Source: Paenibacillus sacheonensis
Lineage (GTDB): Bacteria; Bacillota; Bacilli; Paenibacillales; Paenibacillaceae
Assembly (NCBI RefSeq): GCF_009909195.1
Contig: NZ_JAAAMU010000010.1
Location: 62,001-126,000 of the forward strand
DNA: 64,000 bases
Reading direction: 5' to 3'
The notes below the pieces were generated by a model. That model searched no databases, was not told the origin of the DNA, and saw only the letters and a list, made by a program, of their open reading frames with translations. The position numbers and the translations under genes were made by a program. This document shows positions 26,890 to 35,284 of the stretch, in pieces. Within the stretch, counting starts at the first letter, position 1. The number at the start of each line of letters is the position of its first letter.

Positions 26890-28817
26890 GCGCCATCGCC
26901 GGCATGCTCCGGTTCGACGGTCAGCCTGCGGAAGGCGCCGGCATGATGAAGGCGATGGAGGGCTATGACGCCGACGACGTCCGGACTTGGACGGACGGCC
27001 CCGTGTTTCTTGGCTGCCTTTCCAAATGGATCACGCCCGAGTCCGTGCACGAACGGCTGCCCTCTTACGATGCGGAGCGCCGGCTCGCGATCGCTTCGGA
27101 CGCGATGCTCGACAACCGCGGAGAGTTGTTCGCCCTGCTGCAGGTGGAGCCCGCACGCCGCTCCGGCATGACCGACAGCGAGCTTATTCTGCTCGCGTAC
27201 CGGAAATGGGGACGCGGGGCGCCGGAATACCTGATCGGCGATTTCGCCTTCGTCATCTGGGACGAGGCGAACCGACAGCTCTTCGGCGCAAGGGACCTGT
27301 TCGGCCATCGCTGCCTCTATTATTGTCGCGATGACCGGCGGTTCGCCTTCGGTACGACGATGGCCCCTCTGTTCGCGCTGCCTGGCGGGGCGAAGGAGCT
27401 GAACGAATCCTGGCTCGCGGAATTCATGGCGATTCCGGAAATGTACGAATCGACGGACGCCGGCGCCACGCCGTACCGGAATATTCACCAGGTGCCTCCG
27501 GCGCACGCGTTCGTCGTCTCGGACGGCCGACTATCGCTTTTCGGTTACGGCTCGCTCGAACCCAAGGAGATGCTGCGGCTGAAATCGGACGGCGAGTACG
27601 AGGAGGCGTTCCGGGACGTGTTCGGGGAAGCGGTGAAGTCGCGGATCCGGACGCACCGCCAAGTGGCGGCGACGTTAAGCGGCGGACTCGACTCGGGAGC
27701 CGTGGCCAGCTTCGCGGCCCGCGCGCTGCGTGAAGAGGGGAAGAAGCTGCATACGTACAGTTACGTCCCGACAGGCGATTTTACCGACTGGACGCCCGCG
27801 AGCGCGACTGCCGACGAGAGCCGGTTCATGAAAGCGACGGCCCTCCATGCCGGAAACATCTCGGACCGGTACATGGACTTCAAGGACGTCACGCCGATGT
27901 CCCAGGTGGACGAGTGGCTGGACATTCTCGAGACGCCGTATAAGTTTTTCGAGAATTCGTTCTGGCTGAAAGGCATGCACGAGCAAGCCGGGCGGCAGGG
28001 CGCGGGCGTCCTGCTCACCGGAGCGCGGGGGAACTTCACGGTATCGTGGGGACCGGCCATCTACTATTACGCGGAGCTGCTCCGCAAGATGAAATGGCTG
28101 CAGTTCATGCGGGAATTCCGGCAATATAAGGCCAACAAAGGCATTGCGGGCTCGCGGCTGCTGTCGATCATATGCAAGGAAGCTTTCCCCGTCCTTGCGA
28201 AACGATCGACCGCCGCCGCGGACAACGGGCCTGACATTCCGACGATGCTGATCCATCCCGATTTTGCCAAACGGACCGATGTGTTCGCCAAGCTTCGGGA
28301 CAGCGGGATCGGCACCGCCCTGATCCGCGATCCGCTGGAGGTCCGGAAGGAGAAGCTGCAAAGCTTGGCGGTCGCGAACAAGAACGGCGCCTCGGCGACG
28401 AAACTGTCCCTGCGCTACGGTGCGTGGGAGCGCGATCCGACCTGCGATCCCAGGGTCGTCCGCTTCTGCTTCTCGGTGCCGCTGGAGCAGTACGTCGGGG
28501 GAGGCCTCGACCGCGCGCTGATCCGAAGGTCGACGAAGCATTATCTGCCCGACGAAGTGCGGCTGAACCAACGCGTCCGGGGCATTCAGGGAGCCGATTG
28601 GGTACACCGCGTCATCCCGGTCTGGAAACCGCTCGAGCACGAGCTGCTGCAGCTTTGCGCGGACCCCGCCGCGGGACGGTATCTCCATGTCGGCCGGATC
28701 AAGGAAGCCGTGGCGCAGCTCGGCGGGGAACCGCGCCCGGAGCATGCGTTCCGTCCGGAGCTGCGCATGCTGATGCGGAGCTTGATCATATACCGGTTCC
28801 TGAAACGGCTGCCTTAA
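26886..28817 (+). CDS. lasso peptide cyclase 1 (asparagine synthetase-like, C protein)
   Basis: This is a 643-residue asparagine-synthetase-like macrolactam synthetase. It has an N-terminal glutaminase-type domain with Ser at position 2 (MSAIAGML) instead of the catalytic Cys, so it cannot use glutamine that way. The ATP-pyrophosphatase domain has TLSGGLDSGAVASFA (about residues 263-275). It would adenylate the Asp9 side chain of the precursor core and close the ring with the core N-terminus. The start overlaps the sulfotransferase stop. The precursor gene follows 31 bases after the stop. It is closely similar in layout to the cyclase at 32116, which suggests duplication. Confidence 0.93.
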   Translation: MSAIAGMLRFDGQPAEGAGMMKAMEGYDADDVRTWTDGPVFLGCLSKWITPESVHERLPSYDAERRLAIASDAMLDNRGELFALLQVEPARRSGMTDSELILLAYRKWGRGAPEYLIGDFAFVIWDEANRQLFGARDLFGHRCLYYCRDDRRFAFGTTMAPLFALPGGAKELNESWLAEFMAIPEMYESTDAGATPYRNIHQVPPAHAFVVSDGRLSLFGYGSLEPKEMLRLKSDGEYEEAFRDVFGEAVKSRIRTHRQVAATLSGGLDSGAVASFAARALREEGKKLHTYSYVPTGDFTDWTPASATADESRFMKATALHAGNISDRYMDFKDVTPMSQVDEWLDILETPYKFFENSFWLKGMHEQAGRQGAGVLLTGARGNFTVSWGPAIYYYAELLRKMKWLQFMREFRQYKANKGIAGSRLLSIICKEAFPVLAKRSTAAADNGPDIPTMLIHPDFAKRTDVFAKLRDSGIGTALIRDPLEVRKEKLQSLAVANKNGASATKLSLRYGAWERDPTCDPRVVRFCFSVPLEQYVGGGLDRALIRRSTKHYLPDEVRLNQRVRGIQGADWVHRVIPVWKPLEHELLQLCADPAAGRYLHVGRIKEAVAQLGGEPRPEHAFRPELRMLMRSLIIYRFLKRLP

Positions 28818-28848
28818 AACGTAAATTACTGAAGGGAGGTGAAAAAAC

Positions 28849-28986
28849 ATGACAAACCAAGCGAAAAAAGAATGGGCGGTTCCGACTCTGGAATCCCTCG
28901 AAGTCAGCGAAACGATGTATGGCAAAGGCAACACGACGATCGACTTCGTTACGACGGACGACATGGACATCTACAACCCTAGCTAG
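28849..28986 (+). CDS. lasso peptide precursor 1 (paeninodin-like)
   Basis: This 45-residue precursor has a strong ribosome site, GGGAGGTGA, before the ATG. The leader is 23 residues (MTNQAKKEWAVPTLESLEV, then SETM) with W-x-x-P-x-L at 9-14 for B1 recognition and Thr at -2. The predicted core is 22 residues: YGKGNTTIDFVTTDDMDI, then YNPS. Asp at core position 9 would form a nine-residue ring with Tyr1. The C-terminal Ser is the likely phosphorylation site, as in paeninodin. Tyr19 sits in an acidic stretch. A start at Gly2 (ring of eight) is an alternative but would move Thr to -3. Confidence 0.88.
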   Translation: MTNQAKKEWAVPTLESLEVSETMYGKGNTTIDFVTTDDMDIYNPS

Positions 28987-29020
28987 GTCTCATTTCCTCC
29001 ATTTAACCATTCCTTCCAAT

Positions 29021-29057
29021 TGTCCTTGTGCGATCCAATAAGGATCGCACAAGGACA
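29021..29057 (+). terminator. 16-bp perfect hairpin after precursor 1
   Basis: TGTCCTTGTGCGATCC (29021-29036) pairs perfectly with GGATCGCACAAGGACA (29042-29057) around AATAA. No U-tract follows, so it is more likely a 3'-end stabiliser or partial block than a full terminator. It would let the precursor be made in excess over the downstream enzymes. Confidence 0.8.
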
Positions 29058-29103
29058 CTTCTTCATTCGGCATAGCGACATTACGGCGAAAGGAGTGAAT
29101 GTT

Positions 29104-30054
29104 ATGATTTCTGCGGCGAGGCAAACGGTTTATCAAGCGTTCGGCTTGCGGATTTCCAGCGAAATCCCGCTGCCCGAGCTGCCCTTATCCGCCGGCGGCG
29201 AGGATCGCGCAAGCGCCGATGTCGTCATTGCGGCAGGCTTCCCGGACCGATTGCGGGACGAGCTGGAAGCTGCCGGCAGCAATTTCGCGCGCATCGGGAA
29301 CAGGTTTCTGTTTCTGATCCCGGAGACGGCCTTCTACTGCATCGAGGACGGACAACGCATTACGGTGTCGCCTCTGGCGGGAGCCGATCCGGAGAAAGTG
29401 CGGGTTTACCTGCTCGGCACCTGCATGGGAGCGCTGTTGATGCTCCGGGGCGTGCTGCCGCTGCACGGAAGCGCGGTCGAGATCGACGGCAAGGCGTATG
29501 CCTTCGTCGGCGATTCGGGAGCCGGGAAATCGACGCTCGCGGCGGCTTTCGTCGGAGAGGGATACAGGCTCGTAAGCGACGACGTCATTGCGGCTGCCTG
29601 GTCGGAAGGCGGCGGACCGCCCATCGTTTCGCCGGCCTATCCGCAGCAGAAGCTGTGGCAGGAAAGCATCGAGCGGCTGGGACTTGGCAGGGAGAGCGGT
29701 AGCTATCGCACGATTTACCGGGAAACGGCGAAATTCGCCGTGCCGGCTGCCGCGCGGTTTTGCGATGGGCCGATTCCGTTTGCGGGCGTGTTCGAGCTCG
29801 CGAAGCCGCAAGGGGAGACGGTTATCGTCAGGCCTTTGCCGAATCTCGAACGGCTGCGCGTCATGCTGCTTCATACGTACCGGAACAGGCTGATTCATCG
29901 GCTCGGGCTGGAGGCGTGGCATTTCAAAGCAGCGGCGGGCATCGCAGAGCAGGCGAGAACGTACCAATTAAGCCGGCCGCAGGAAGGCTTCACGGCCCAT
30001 CGGCTTGTATCCGCAATCATCCAAACCATCAGAGAAGGAGAGAAAATCAAATGA
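29104..30054 (+). CDS. HPr-kinase-like lasso peptide kinase 1
   Basis: This is a 316-residue protein of the HPr kinase-like family that phosphorylates the C-terminal Ser of paeninodin-type lasso peptides. The P-loop is FVGDSGAGKST at about residues 134-144, preceded by LPLHGSAV and followed by LVSDDV and PAYPQQKLWQESI. It lacks the context of true HprK (no ptsH or lgt nearby). AAAGGAG at 29090-29096 fixes ATG 29104; the open frame upstream to 29020 overlaps the hairpin. It overlaps the B1 ATG by four bases. A near-copy is at 34331. Confidence 0.9.
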   Translation: MISAARQTVYQAFGLRISSEIPLPELPLSAGGEDRASADVVIAAGFPDRLRDELEAAGSNFARIGNRFLFLIPETAFYCIEDGQRITVSPLAGADPEKVRVYLLGTCMGALLMLRGVLPLHGSAVEIDGKAYAFVGDSGAGKSTLAAAFVGEGYRLVSDDVIAAAWSEGGGPPIVSPAYPQQKLWQESIERLGLGRESGSYRTIYRETAKFAVPAAARFCDGPIPFAGVFELAKPQGETVIVRPLPNLERLRVMLLHTYRNRLIHRLGLEAWHFKAAAGIAEQARTYQLSRPQEGFTAHRLVSAIIQTIREGEKIK

Positions 30055-30347
30055 CGAATTTATTCCTAGTCGAACAAACGGTCGTGCAATCTGAAGGCAG
30101 CGTCGTCAGCGATATGGGCGGGGAGAAGGTCATGTTCAGCGTAAGCTCCGGCAAATATTACAATCTCGGCGCGATCGGAGGAAGGGTTTGGGAGCTGATC
30201 GCTTCGCCGATTCCGGTCAATCAGCTCGTGGACGCGCTGATGGACGAATACGACGTCGAGCGCGCGTCTTGCGAGGAACAGGTGGGGGCGTTTCTGAAGA
30301 ACCTGCATGCGGAAGCGTTGATCGAGGTCCGGAAAGGTGAAGCGTAA
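30051..30347 (+). CDS. lasso peptide B1 protein (PqqD-like RRE)
   Basis: This 98-residue protein of the PqqD fold has GEKVMFSVSSGKYYNLGAIG and VWELIASPIPVNQLVDALMD. These B1 proteins are RiPP recognition elements that bind the leader, here probably through the W-x-x-P motif, and present it to the B2 protease. ATG 30051 overlaps the kinase stop (ATGA), and AGAAGGAG is about ten bases upstream. Its 3' end overlaps the B2 gene by 11 bases. It is the only B1 in the window, so it presumably serves both precursors. Confidence 0.92.
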   Translation: MTNLFLVEQTVVQSEGSVVSDMGGEKVMFSVSSGKYYNLGAIGGRVWELIASPIPVNQLVDALMDEYDVERASCEEQVGAFLKNLHAEALIEVRKGEA

Positions 30348-30804
30348 CCTGGCCAAGTTTCTGAAGCTGCCCGGCGACAATAAACGGCTCATGCTGGAGG
30401 CGTTCGCTTATTTGGCCTTGGCGCGCGTCATGAAAGCACTCCCGTTCTCCAGGATCGCGCCAACCCTGGGGAGACGCGCGCTGGAAACGCCTCTGGTTCA
30501 CGATCCGTCGGACGAGACGACGATCCGCCGCGTCGCGCGGGCGGTCGGGGTCATGAGCCGCCACACGTTCTGGGAAAGCCAATGCCTGGTAAGGGCGATC
30601 GCCGCCAAAAAAATGCTGGAGCGGCGAAAGATCGAAAGCACGCTTTATTTGGGAACGGCAAGGAACGGCGAAGGGAAGATGATCGCGCACGCTTGGCTTC
30701 GAAGCGGGCCCTTCTACGTAACCGGAGCCGAGGAGATGCGGATGTTCACGGCGGTCGCCGCATTCGGATCGGACAAACGCGCGGAGAGGATGGAAGGGGC
30801 CTGA
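30337..30804 (+). CDS. lasso peptide B2 leader protease (transglutaminase-like)
   Basis: This is a 155-residue cysteine protease of the lasso B2 family that removes the leader after the Thr-containing site. The catalytic Cys is at about residue 83 (FWESQCLVRAIAAKKML) and the His at about 118 (MIAHAWLRSG). The Asp I expect soon after HAW is not obvious: the sequence there is SGPFYVTGAEE. The start GTG 30337 lies inside the B1 gene, so the two are translationally coupled. It is the only B2 in the window and is followed after two bases by the nucleotidyltransferase gene. Confidence 0.9.
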   Translation: MKRNLAKFLKLPGDNKRLMLEAFAYLALARVMKALPFSRIAPTLGRRALETPLVHDPSDETTIRRVARAVGVMSRHTFWESQCLVRAIAAKKMLERRKIESTLYLGTARNGEGKMIAHAWLRSGPFYVTGAEEMRMFTAVAAFGSDKRAERMEGA

Positions 30805-30806
30805 AT

Positions 30807-31973
30807 ATGGATTTCGATTGCACGCTTGACATAAGCGCTTTTCCGGAGGAATTAAACATCATGCTGGCGTTCATGCGGTCGGATGCCGATTTACGAACGG
30901 ATCAATCGGTTATGCCATCGCTGCCGCACATCGATTGGAATCAATTTCTGGGGCTTATCCGGCATCACCGGGTTTATCCGCAGCTGTACGCCCGGCTGAA
31001 GACCAGCCAATTGATTCCTGCCGATGTTCTGCAAGCCCTTCATCGCGATTTCGCGCGAAATACGTTTCGAATGCTGCGGCTTAGCGGGGAAATGGAACGG
31101 GTTTGCGTATCCCTTCAAGAGAACGGGATATTGCCGTTAGTCTTGAAGGGGCCGGTGCTCGCCAAGGATCTGTACGGCGATCTTTCGCTCCGCACGTCCA
31201 AGGATCTCGACATTCTCGTTCCGATGAAGAGCGTGGAGGCCGCCGAGAAAGAGCTGCTGCGCCTGGGCTATCGGGGCGACGACCATGGTCCGCGCCTGTT
31301 CAACTGGAAATGGAAGATGCACCATATTTCCTTTACGCACCCGGAGACGGGAATCCAGGTGGAGATCCATTGGCGGCTCAATTCCGACATGGGCAAGGAG
31401 CCGGCGTTCGAGGAGCTCTGGAGCCGAAGAAGGCGCAGCCCGCTTTCCAAGCGGGACATTTGCCTGCTGGGGAGCGAGGATCTCTTTATGTACCTCGTCT
31501 CGCACGGCGCTAGGCACGCCTGGTTTCGGCTGCGCTGGCTGGCGGACATCGATCGGCTGGCGCGCCGAAGCCTGGATTGGGGTACCCTAATTCCGCTCAT
31601 GCGCCGCTACCAGTGCCTTCAGCTGGGCGGGCAGGCGCTCACGTTGGCCGCCGGCTTGTTCCGGACGCCGATTCCGTCCGAAGCGGGGCCGATGCTCTCG
31701 GGCGCCCATCGGCGGAAACTGGCGGAACGTTCGCTCTATTTCATCCGGGACATGGTTACGTTCTCGCCCGGCGACAAGGAGCTGGACAGAGTGTACAAGC
31801 GCTACTTGTTGGCCTTGAAGACGAAGCGCCAAAAGTCAGTATACATGATCAGCCAGCTGTACCCCAGCTTTAGGGATACGGAGGCGCTGCCGCTCCCGAA
31901 ATCGCTGCATTTTCTGTACTTCCCGTTACGGCCGTTCGTATGGATCTGGCGGCAGATGAAGCAGGAAGCGTGA
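30807..31973 (+). CDS. nucleotidyltransferase-family protein of the lasso locus
   Basis: This is a 388-residue protein of the NTP-transferase (Pol-beta fold) family often found in paeninodin-type loci. It has the expected LVLKGPVLAKDLYGDLSLRT and metal-binding RTSKDLDILVP, then a helix-rich C-terminal half (RHAWFRLRWLADIDRLARR). It may transfer a nucleotide to the lasso peptide or another cluster product; its true role is not established from the sequence. ATG 30807 follows the B2 stop by two bases, with GGAAGGGG upstream. It ends set 1. Confidence 0.82.
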   Translation: MDFDCTLDISAFPEELNIMLAFMRSDADLRTDQSVMPSLPHIDWNQFLGLIRHHRVYPQLYARLKTSQLIPADVLQALHRDFARNTFRMLRLSGEMERVCVSLQENGILPLVLKGPVLAKDLYGDLSLRTSKDLDILVPMKSVEAAEKELLRLGYRGDDHGPRLFNWKWKMHHISFTHPETGIQVEIHWRLNSDMGKEPAFEELWSRRRRSPLSKRDICLLGSEDLFMYLVSHGARHAWFRLRWLADIDRLARRSLDWGTLIPLMRRYQCLQLGGQALTLAAGLFRTPIPSEAGPMLSGAHRRKLAERSLYFIRDMVTFSPGDKELDRVYKRYLLALKTKRQKSVYMISQLYPSFRDTEALPLPKSLHFLYFPLRPFVWIWRQMKQEA

Positions 31974-32115
31974 GGCGGCGGAAAGCTTAGAAGACCCCCT
32001 GAAAATTAAGTGAATATTCGAACTATATGAAGGAAAGCAGAAGATCACGGTCTTGGGTGCAGGACCGGTTAACCGGACTCCGCGACAGCGGCATCCGGCA
32101 CCATCGGAGGATATC

Positions 32116-34056
32116 ATGAGCGCAATAGCCGGCATTCTATATGATGACGACCAACCCGTACCGGCGGAAGACGGCGCGAAGCTGATGCAAGCTCTGCAGC
32201 GGTACCCAGCCGACGACGCGCAAGCCTGGCATGGCGGCTCCGTCTTTCTGGGCTGTCACGCCCAATGGATTACGCCGGAATCGGTTCATGAGCGTTTGCC
32301 TTATTATGACGATCGCAGCCGGCTGGCCATTACGGCCGACGCGATCATCGACAACCGGGCGGAATTGTTCGACCGGCTGCAGATCGATTACGCGCGGCGG
32401 AAAGGGATGACGGACAGCGAGCTGATCGTCGCCGCCTATCTGAAGTGGGGCAAAGAAGCTCCCCGCTACTTGATCGGCGACTATGCCTTCGTCATTTGGG
32501 ACGAGCGGAAACGGCTCCTGTTCGGCGCCCGCGACTTATTGGGCAACCGGACGCTGTATTACCAGCGGCAGGAACGGCGGTTTGCCTTTTGCACGGTGAT
32601 CGATCCGTTGTTCGAGCTGTCGGGCGCCAAGAAGGCGGTGAACGAATCCTGGTTCTCGGAGTTTCTCGCGATCCCCGTCATTCTGGATGCCGTCGACGTG
32701 AACGCCACCGTGTACCGCGATATCGGGCAGCTTCCGCCCGCGCACTGGCTTGCGGTGGAAGAGGGGAAGCTGACGATCGGGCAGTACGACAAGATCGAAG
32801 CGCCCCGGGAGCCGCTGCGGCTGAAGTCGAACGGCGAATACGAGGAAGCGTTTCGCGACGTGTTTCGGGAAGCGGTCTCCTCGCGGCTTCGGACGTTCCG
32901 GCGGGTCGGCGCAAGCTTGAGCGGCGGCTTGGACTCCGGCGCGGTAGCCAGCTTTGCGGCGGACTCGCTGCGCAGGGAAGGGAAAACCTTACATACGTAT
33001 AGTTACGTGCCATCGACCGACTTCGTGGATTGGACGCCGAGAAGGATGGTGGCCGACGAAAGTCCATATATTCAAGCCACCGTCCGGCATGTCGGGAACA
33101 TCGCGCACAACGGTCTGGATTTCGGCGGCCGGGACTCGTTCGGGGAGATCGACGATCTGATCGGTCTTCTGGAAGCGCCCTATAAGTTCTTCGAGAACTC
33201 GTTCTGGATCAAAGGGATTCTCGAGCGGGCGCAGCAGGACGGCGTCTCCGTGCTGCTGACGGGCGCGCGCGGGAATTACACCATTTCTTGGGGACCGGCG
33301 ATGGATTATTATGCCCAGCTCCTAAGGAAGCTGCGCTGGGTCCGGTTCTGCCGCGAGCTCAAGCATTACGGGCAGCGGATGAATATCGGCCGTTCTCGGC
33401 TGCTGCCCATTCTCGGCAAACAGGCCTTTCCCTTCGCGGCGAAATCCGCGAACGCCGCAAATCCGGCGGGCGAAACGCCGCAAGTCATCCATCCGGACTT
33501 CGCGGCAAGAACGGGCGTGTTCGAGAAGCTGAGGCGGCATGACGTCGGCTTGGACGGCTGCGTGTTCGACGAATTCGAGGCGAGGGACTATCAGTTCGGT
33601 AATCTGGCGACCTCCAACCACCAGGGAACCTCCGTCACCAAATTTTCCCTGCGCTACGGCGTGTGGGAAAGGGATCCGACCGCCGATCCGCGGGTGGTCC
33701 GCTTCTGTCTGTCCGTACCGATCGAGCAATACGTCCAGAACGGCATGGACCGCTCGCTCGTCCGCAGGGCGACCGCCTCGTATTTGCCGGACGACGTGCG
33801 GCTGAACCAGCGCGTCCGGGGCGTCCAAGGGGCGGATTGGATCCACCGCATGCTGCCCGCGTGGAGCTGTTTTACCGAGGAGCTGCGAAAGCTATGCCGC
33901 GATCCCGCCGCCGCGCAGTATTTGAACGTGAATCAAATCAAGGCTTCGCTCGAGAAAATCGGCCCGTCCCCGAAGCCGGCATTCGCTTACGATACGGATG
34001 CCAGGCTCCTGATGCGGGCTTTGATCGCCTGGCGGTTCCTGCGGCAATTGGCCTGA
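32116..34056 (+). CDS. lasso peptide cyclase 2 (asparagine synthetase-like, C protein)
   Basis: This 646-residue macrolactam synthetase has the same plan as the one at 26886. It begins MSAIAGILYDDDQP (Ser2 in place of Cys2) and has SLSGGLDSGAVASFAADS near residues 267-284 and LLTGARGNYTISWG. It probably closes the G1-D9 ring of precursor 2. GGAGG at 32107-32111 is just before the ATG. The 142-base gap upstream has AT-rich sequence that could hold a second promoter. The precursor gene follows after 29 bases. Confidence 0.93.
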   Translation: MSAIAGILYDDDQPVPAEDGAKLMQALQRYPADDAQAWHGGSVFLGCHAQWITPESVHERLPYYDDRSRLAITADAIIDNRAELFDRLQIDYARRKGMTDSELIVAAYLKWGKEAPRYLIGDYAFVIWDERKRLLFGARDLLGNRTLYYQRQERRFAFCTVIDPLFELSGAKKAVNESWFSEFLAIPVILDAVDVNATVYRDIGQLPPAHWLAVEEGKLTIGQYDKIEAPREPLRLKSNGEYEEAFRDVFREAVSSRLRTFRRVGASLSGGLDSGAVASFAADSLRREGKTLHTYSYVPSTDFVDWTPRRMVADESPYIQATVRHVGNIAHNGLDFGGRDSFGEIDDLIGLLEAPYKFFENSFWIKGILERAQQDGVSVLLTGARGNYTISWGPAMDYYAQLLRKLRWVRFCRELKHYGQRMNIGRSRLLPILGKQAFPFAAKSANAANPAGETPQVIHPDFAARTGVFEKLRRHDVGLDGCVFDEFEARDYQFGNLATSNHQGTSVTKFSLRYGVWERDPTADPRVVRFCLSVPIEQYVQNGMDRSLVRRATASYLPDDVRLNQRVRGVQGADWIHRMLPAWSCFTEELRKLCRDPAAAQYLNVNQIKASLEKIGPSPKPAFAYDTDARLLMRALIAWRFLRQLA

Positions 34057-34085
34057 GGCGCCGCACTGAAGGGAGGTGAACACAT

Positions 34086-34226
34086 ATGGAAAAGCAAACT
34101 TTGAAAGCATGGCAGCAGCCGATGCTGGAAGTGCTCGACGTCAACGAGACGATGGGCGGACCGAACGGCGTATTTCCGGACAAGAACGGTAAAGGCAGCA
34201 ATAACGGGCATGCTCATGAATCGTAA
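34086..34226 (+). CDS. lasso peptide precursor 2 (paeninodin-like)
   Basis: This 46-residue precursor has GGGAGGTGA just before the ATG. The leader is again 23 residues (MEKQTLKAWQQPMLEVLDV, then NETM) with W9-x-x-P12-x-L and Thr at -2. The predicted core is 23 residues: GGPNGVFPDKNGKGSNNG, then HAHES. Gly1 and Asp9 would form a nine-residue ring, as in paeninodin. The C-terminal Ser is the predicted kinase target, and the tail is Gly/Asn/His-rich. It lies between cyclase 2 and kinase 2. Confidence 0.9.
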   Translation: MEKQTLKAWQQPMLEVLDVNETMGGPNGVFPDKNGKGSNNGHAHES

Positions 34227-34250
34227 ATGACCGCGTTAAACGACAGACCT

Positions 34251-34288
34251 ACGGCTCTATATGCGGAACCACGCGTATAGGGCCGTTT
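34251..34288 (+). terminator. hairpin after precursor 2, possible attenuator
   Basis: ACGGC-CTATA-TGCG (34251-34265) pairs with CGCG-TATAG-GCCGT (34272-34286) with small mismatches, followed by TTTCA. It is in the same relative place as the hairpin after precursor 1 and is a weak terminator. Confidence 0.65.
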
Positions 34289-34330
34289 CATCGTTTGCAT
34301 CGACTCTTACTAGAAGAAAAGGTGAGCTTA

Positions 34331-35272
34331 ATGAACCCTAACCCTGCTGCGTCGCGAACGGTTTATAAGGCATTCGGGCTGACGATCGCAAGCGAAATCG
34401 TCCTGCCGGAGCTGCTCCGGGAGTCCGAACAAACCGGCGAAGCGGATGTACATATCGAACTGGAAGAGTTGTCGGTCGCTTGGAACGAGCGAAGCGGCAA
34501 CGACGCTTACTATGCGTTCGGCGACGGCGAATTCATGCTGAACATCGAAGGCACGGGCATTTATCGCGTGCGCGGAGGAAACCGGATCAGCGTATCTCCT
34601 GCGGCCGAGGCAGAGGAAACCGCCATCCGGCTGTACTTGCTCGGCACCTGCATGGGCGCGCTGCTGTTCCAGCGCCAGCTGCTGCCGCTGCACGGGAGCG
34701 CCGTCGTCATCGACGGCAAGGCCTATGCGTTCGTAGGCGATTCCGGCGCTGGCAAATCGACGCTGGCCGCCGCTTTTCTGAAGCTTGGCTACCCGCTTCT
34801 GACCGACGACGTCATCGCGGTTACGCTTAACCGCGACCGGGTGCCGTTCGTCATTCCCGCCTACCCGCAGCAAAAGCTGTGGCAGGAAAGCATCGATAAG
34901 CTCGGCATGCAAGCAGGCAGCTATGTGCCGCTGTACCAGACCAAATTCGCGATCCCCGTGGCGTCGCAGTTCTGGAAGGAACCCGTGCCGCTCGCGGGCA
35001 TCTTCGAACTCGTGAAAACGGACGAGGACGCAACGGAGCTTCGCCGTCTGCGGGGATTGGAGCGGCTGCCGACCGTTCGTTACCACACCTACCGGCAGTT
35101 TTTGATTTCCGAGCTGGGCTTGGACCATCGGCATTTCTCGACTTCCGTATCGCTCGTCGAGCGCATCCGCATGTACCAATTGCGCAGGCCGGACGCGGGA
35201 TTCAACGTTGACGAGCTGGTAAGCCGCATTCTGGCCGCGGTGGATGAAGATGCGAAGATTTCGCATGGATAA
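34331..35272 (+). CDS. HPr-kinase-like lasso peptide kinase 2
   Basis: This 313-residue paralogue of the kinase at 29104 has the same P-loop position (GDSGAGKST at about 136-144), LLPLHGSAVVIDGKAYAFV before it and LLTDDVIAV plus IPAYPQQKLWQESIDKLGM after it. It probably phosphorylates the C-terminal Ser of precursor 2. ATG 34331 has AAAAGGTGA about seven bases upstream. The ABC exporter gene follows after 12 bases. Confidence 0.9.
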   Translation: MNPNPAASRTVYKAFGLTIASEIVLPELLRESEQTGEADVHIELEELSVAWNERSGNDAYYAFGDGEFMLNIEGTGIYRVRGGNRISVSPAAEAEETAIRLYLLGTCMGALLFQRQLLPLHGSAVVIDGKAYAFVGDSGAGKSTLAAAFLKLGYPLLTDDVIAVTLNRDRVPFVIPAYPQQKLWQESIDKLGMQAGSYVPLYQTKFAIPVASQFWKEPVPLAGIFELVKTDEDATELRRLRGLERLPTVRYHTYRQFLISELGLDHRHFSTSVSLVERIRMYQLRRPDAGFNVDELVSRILAAVDEDAKISHG

Positions 35273-35284
35273 GGAGAGATCGAA

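Noticed and set aside
29104..35272. Reading the two P-loop kinases as true HPr kinase (HprK)
   Set aside because: They sit beside lasso cyclase, precursor and B proteins, with no HPr or lgt neighbours, and are duplicated. Paeninodin-type tailoring kinases are the better match.
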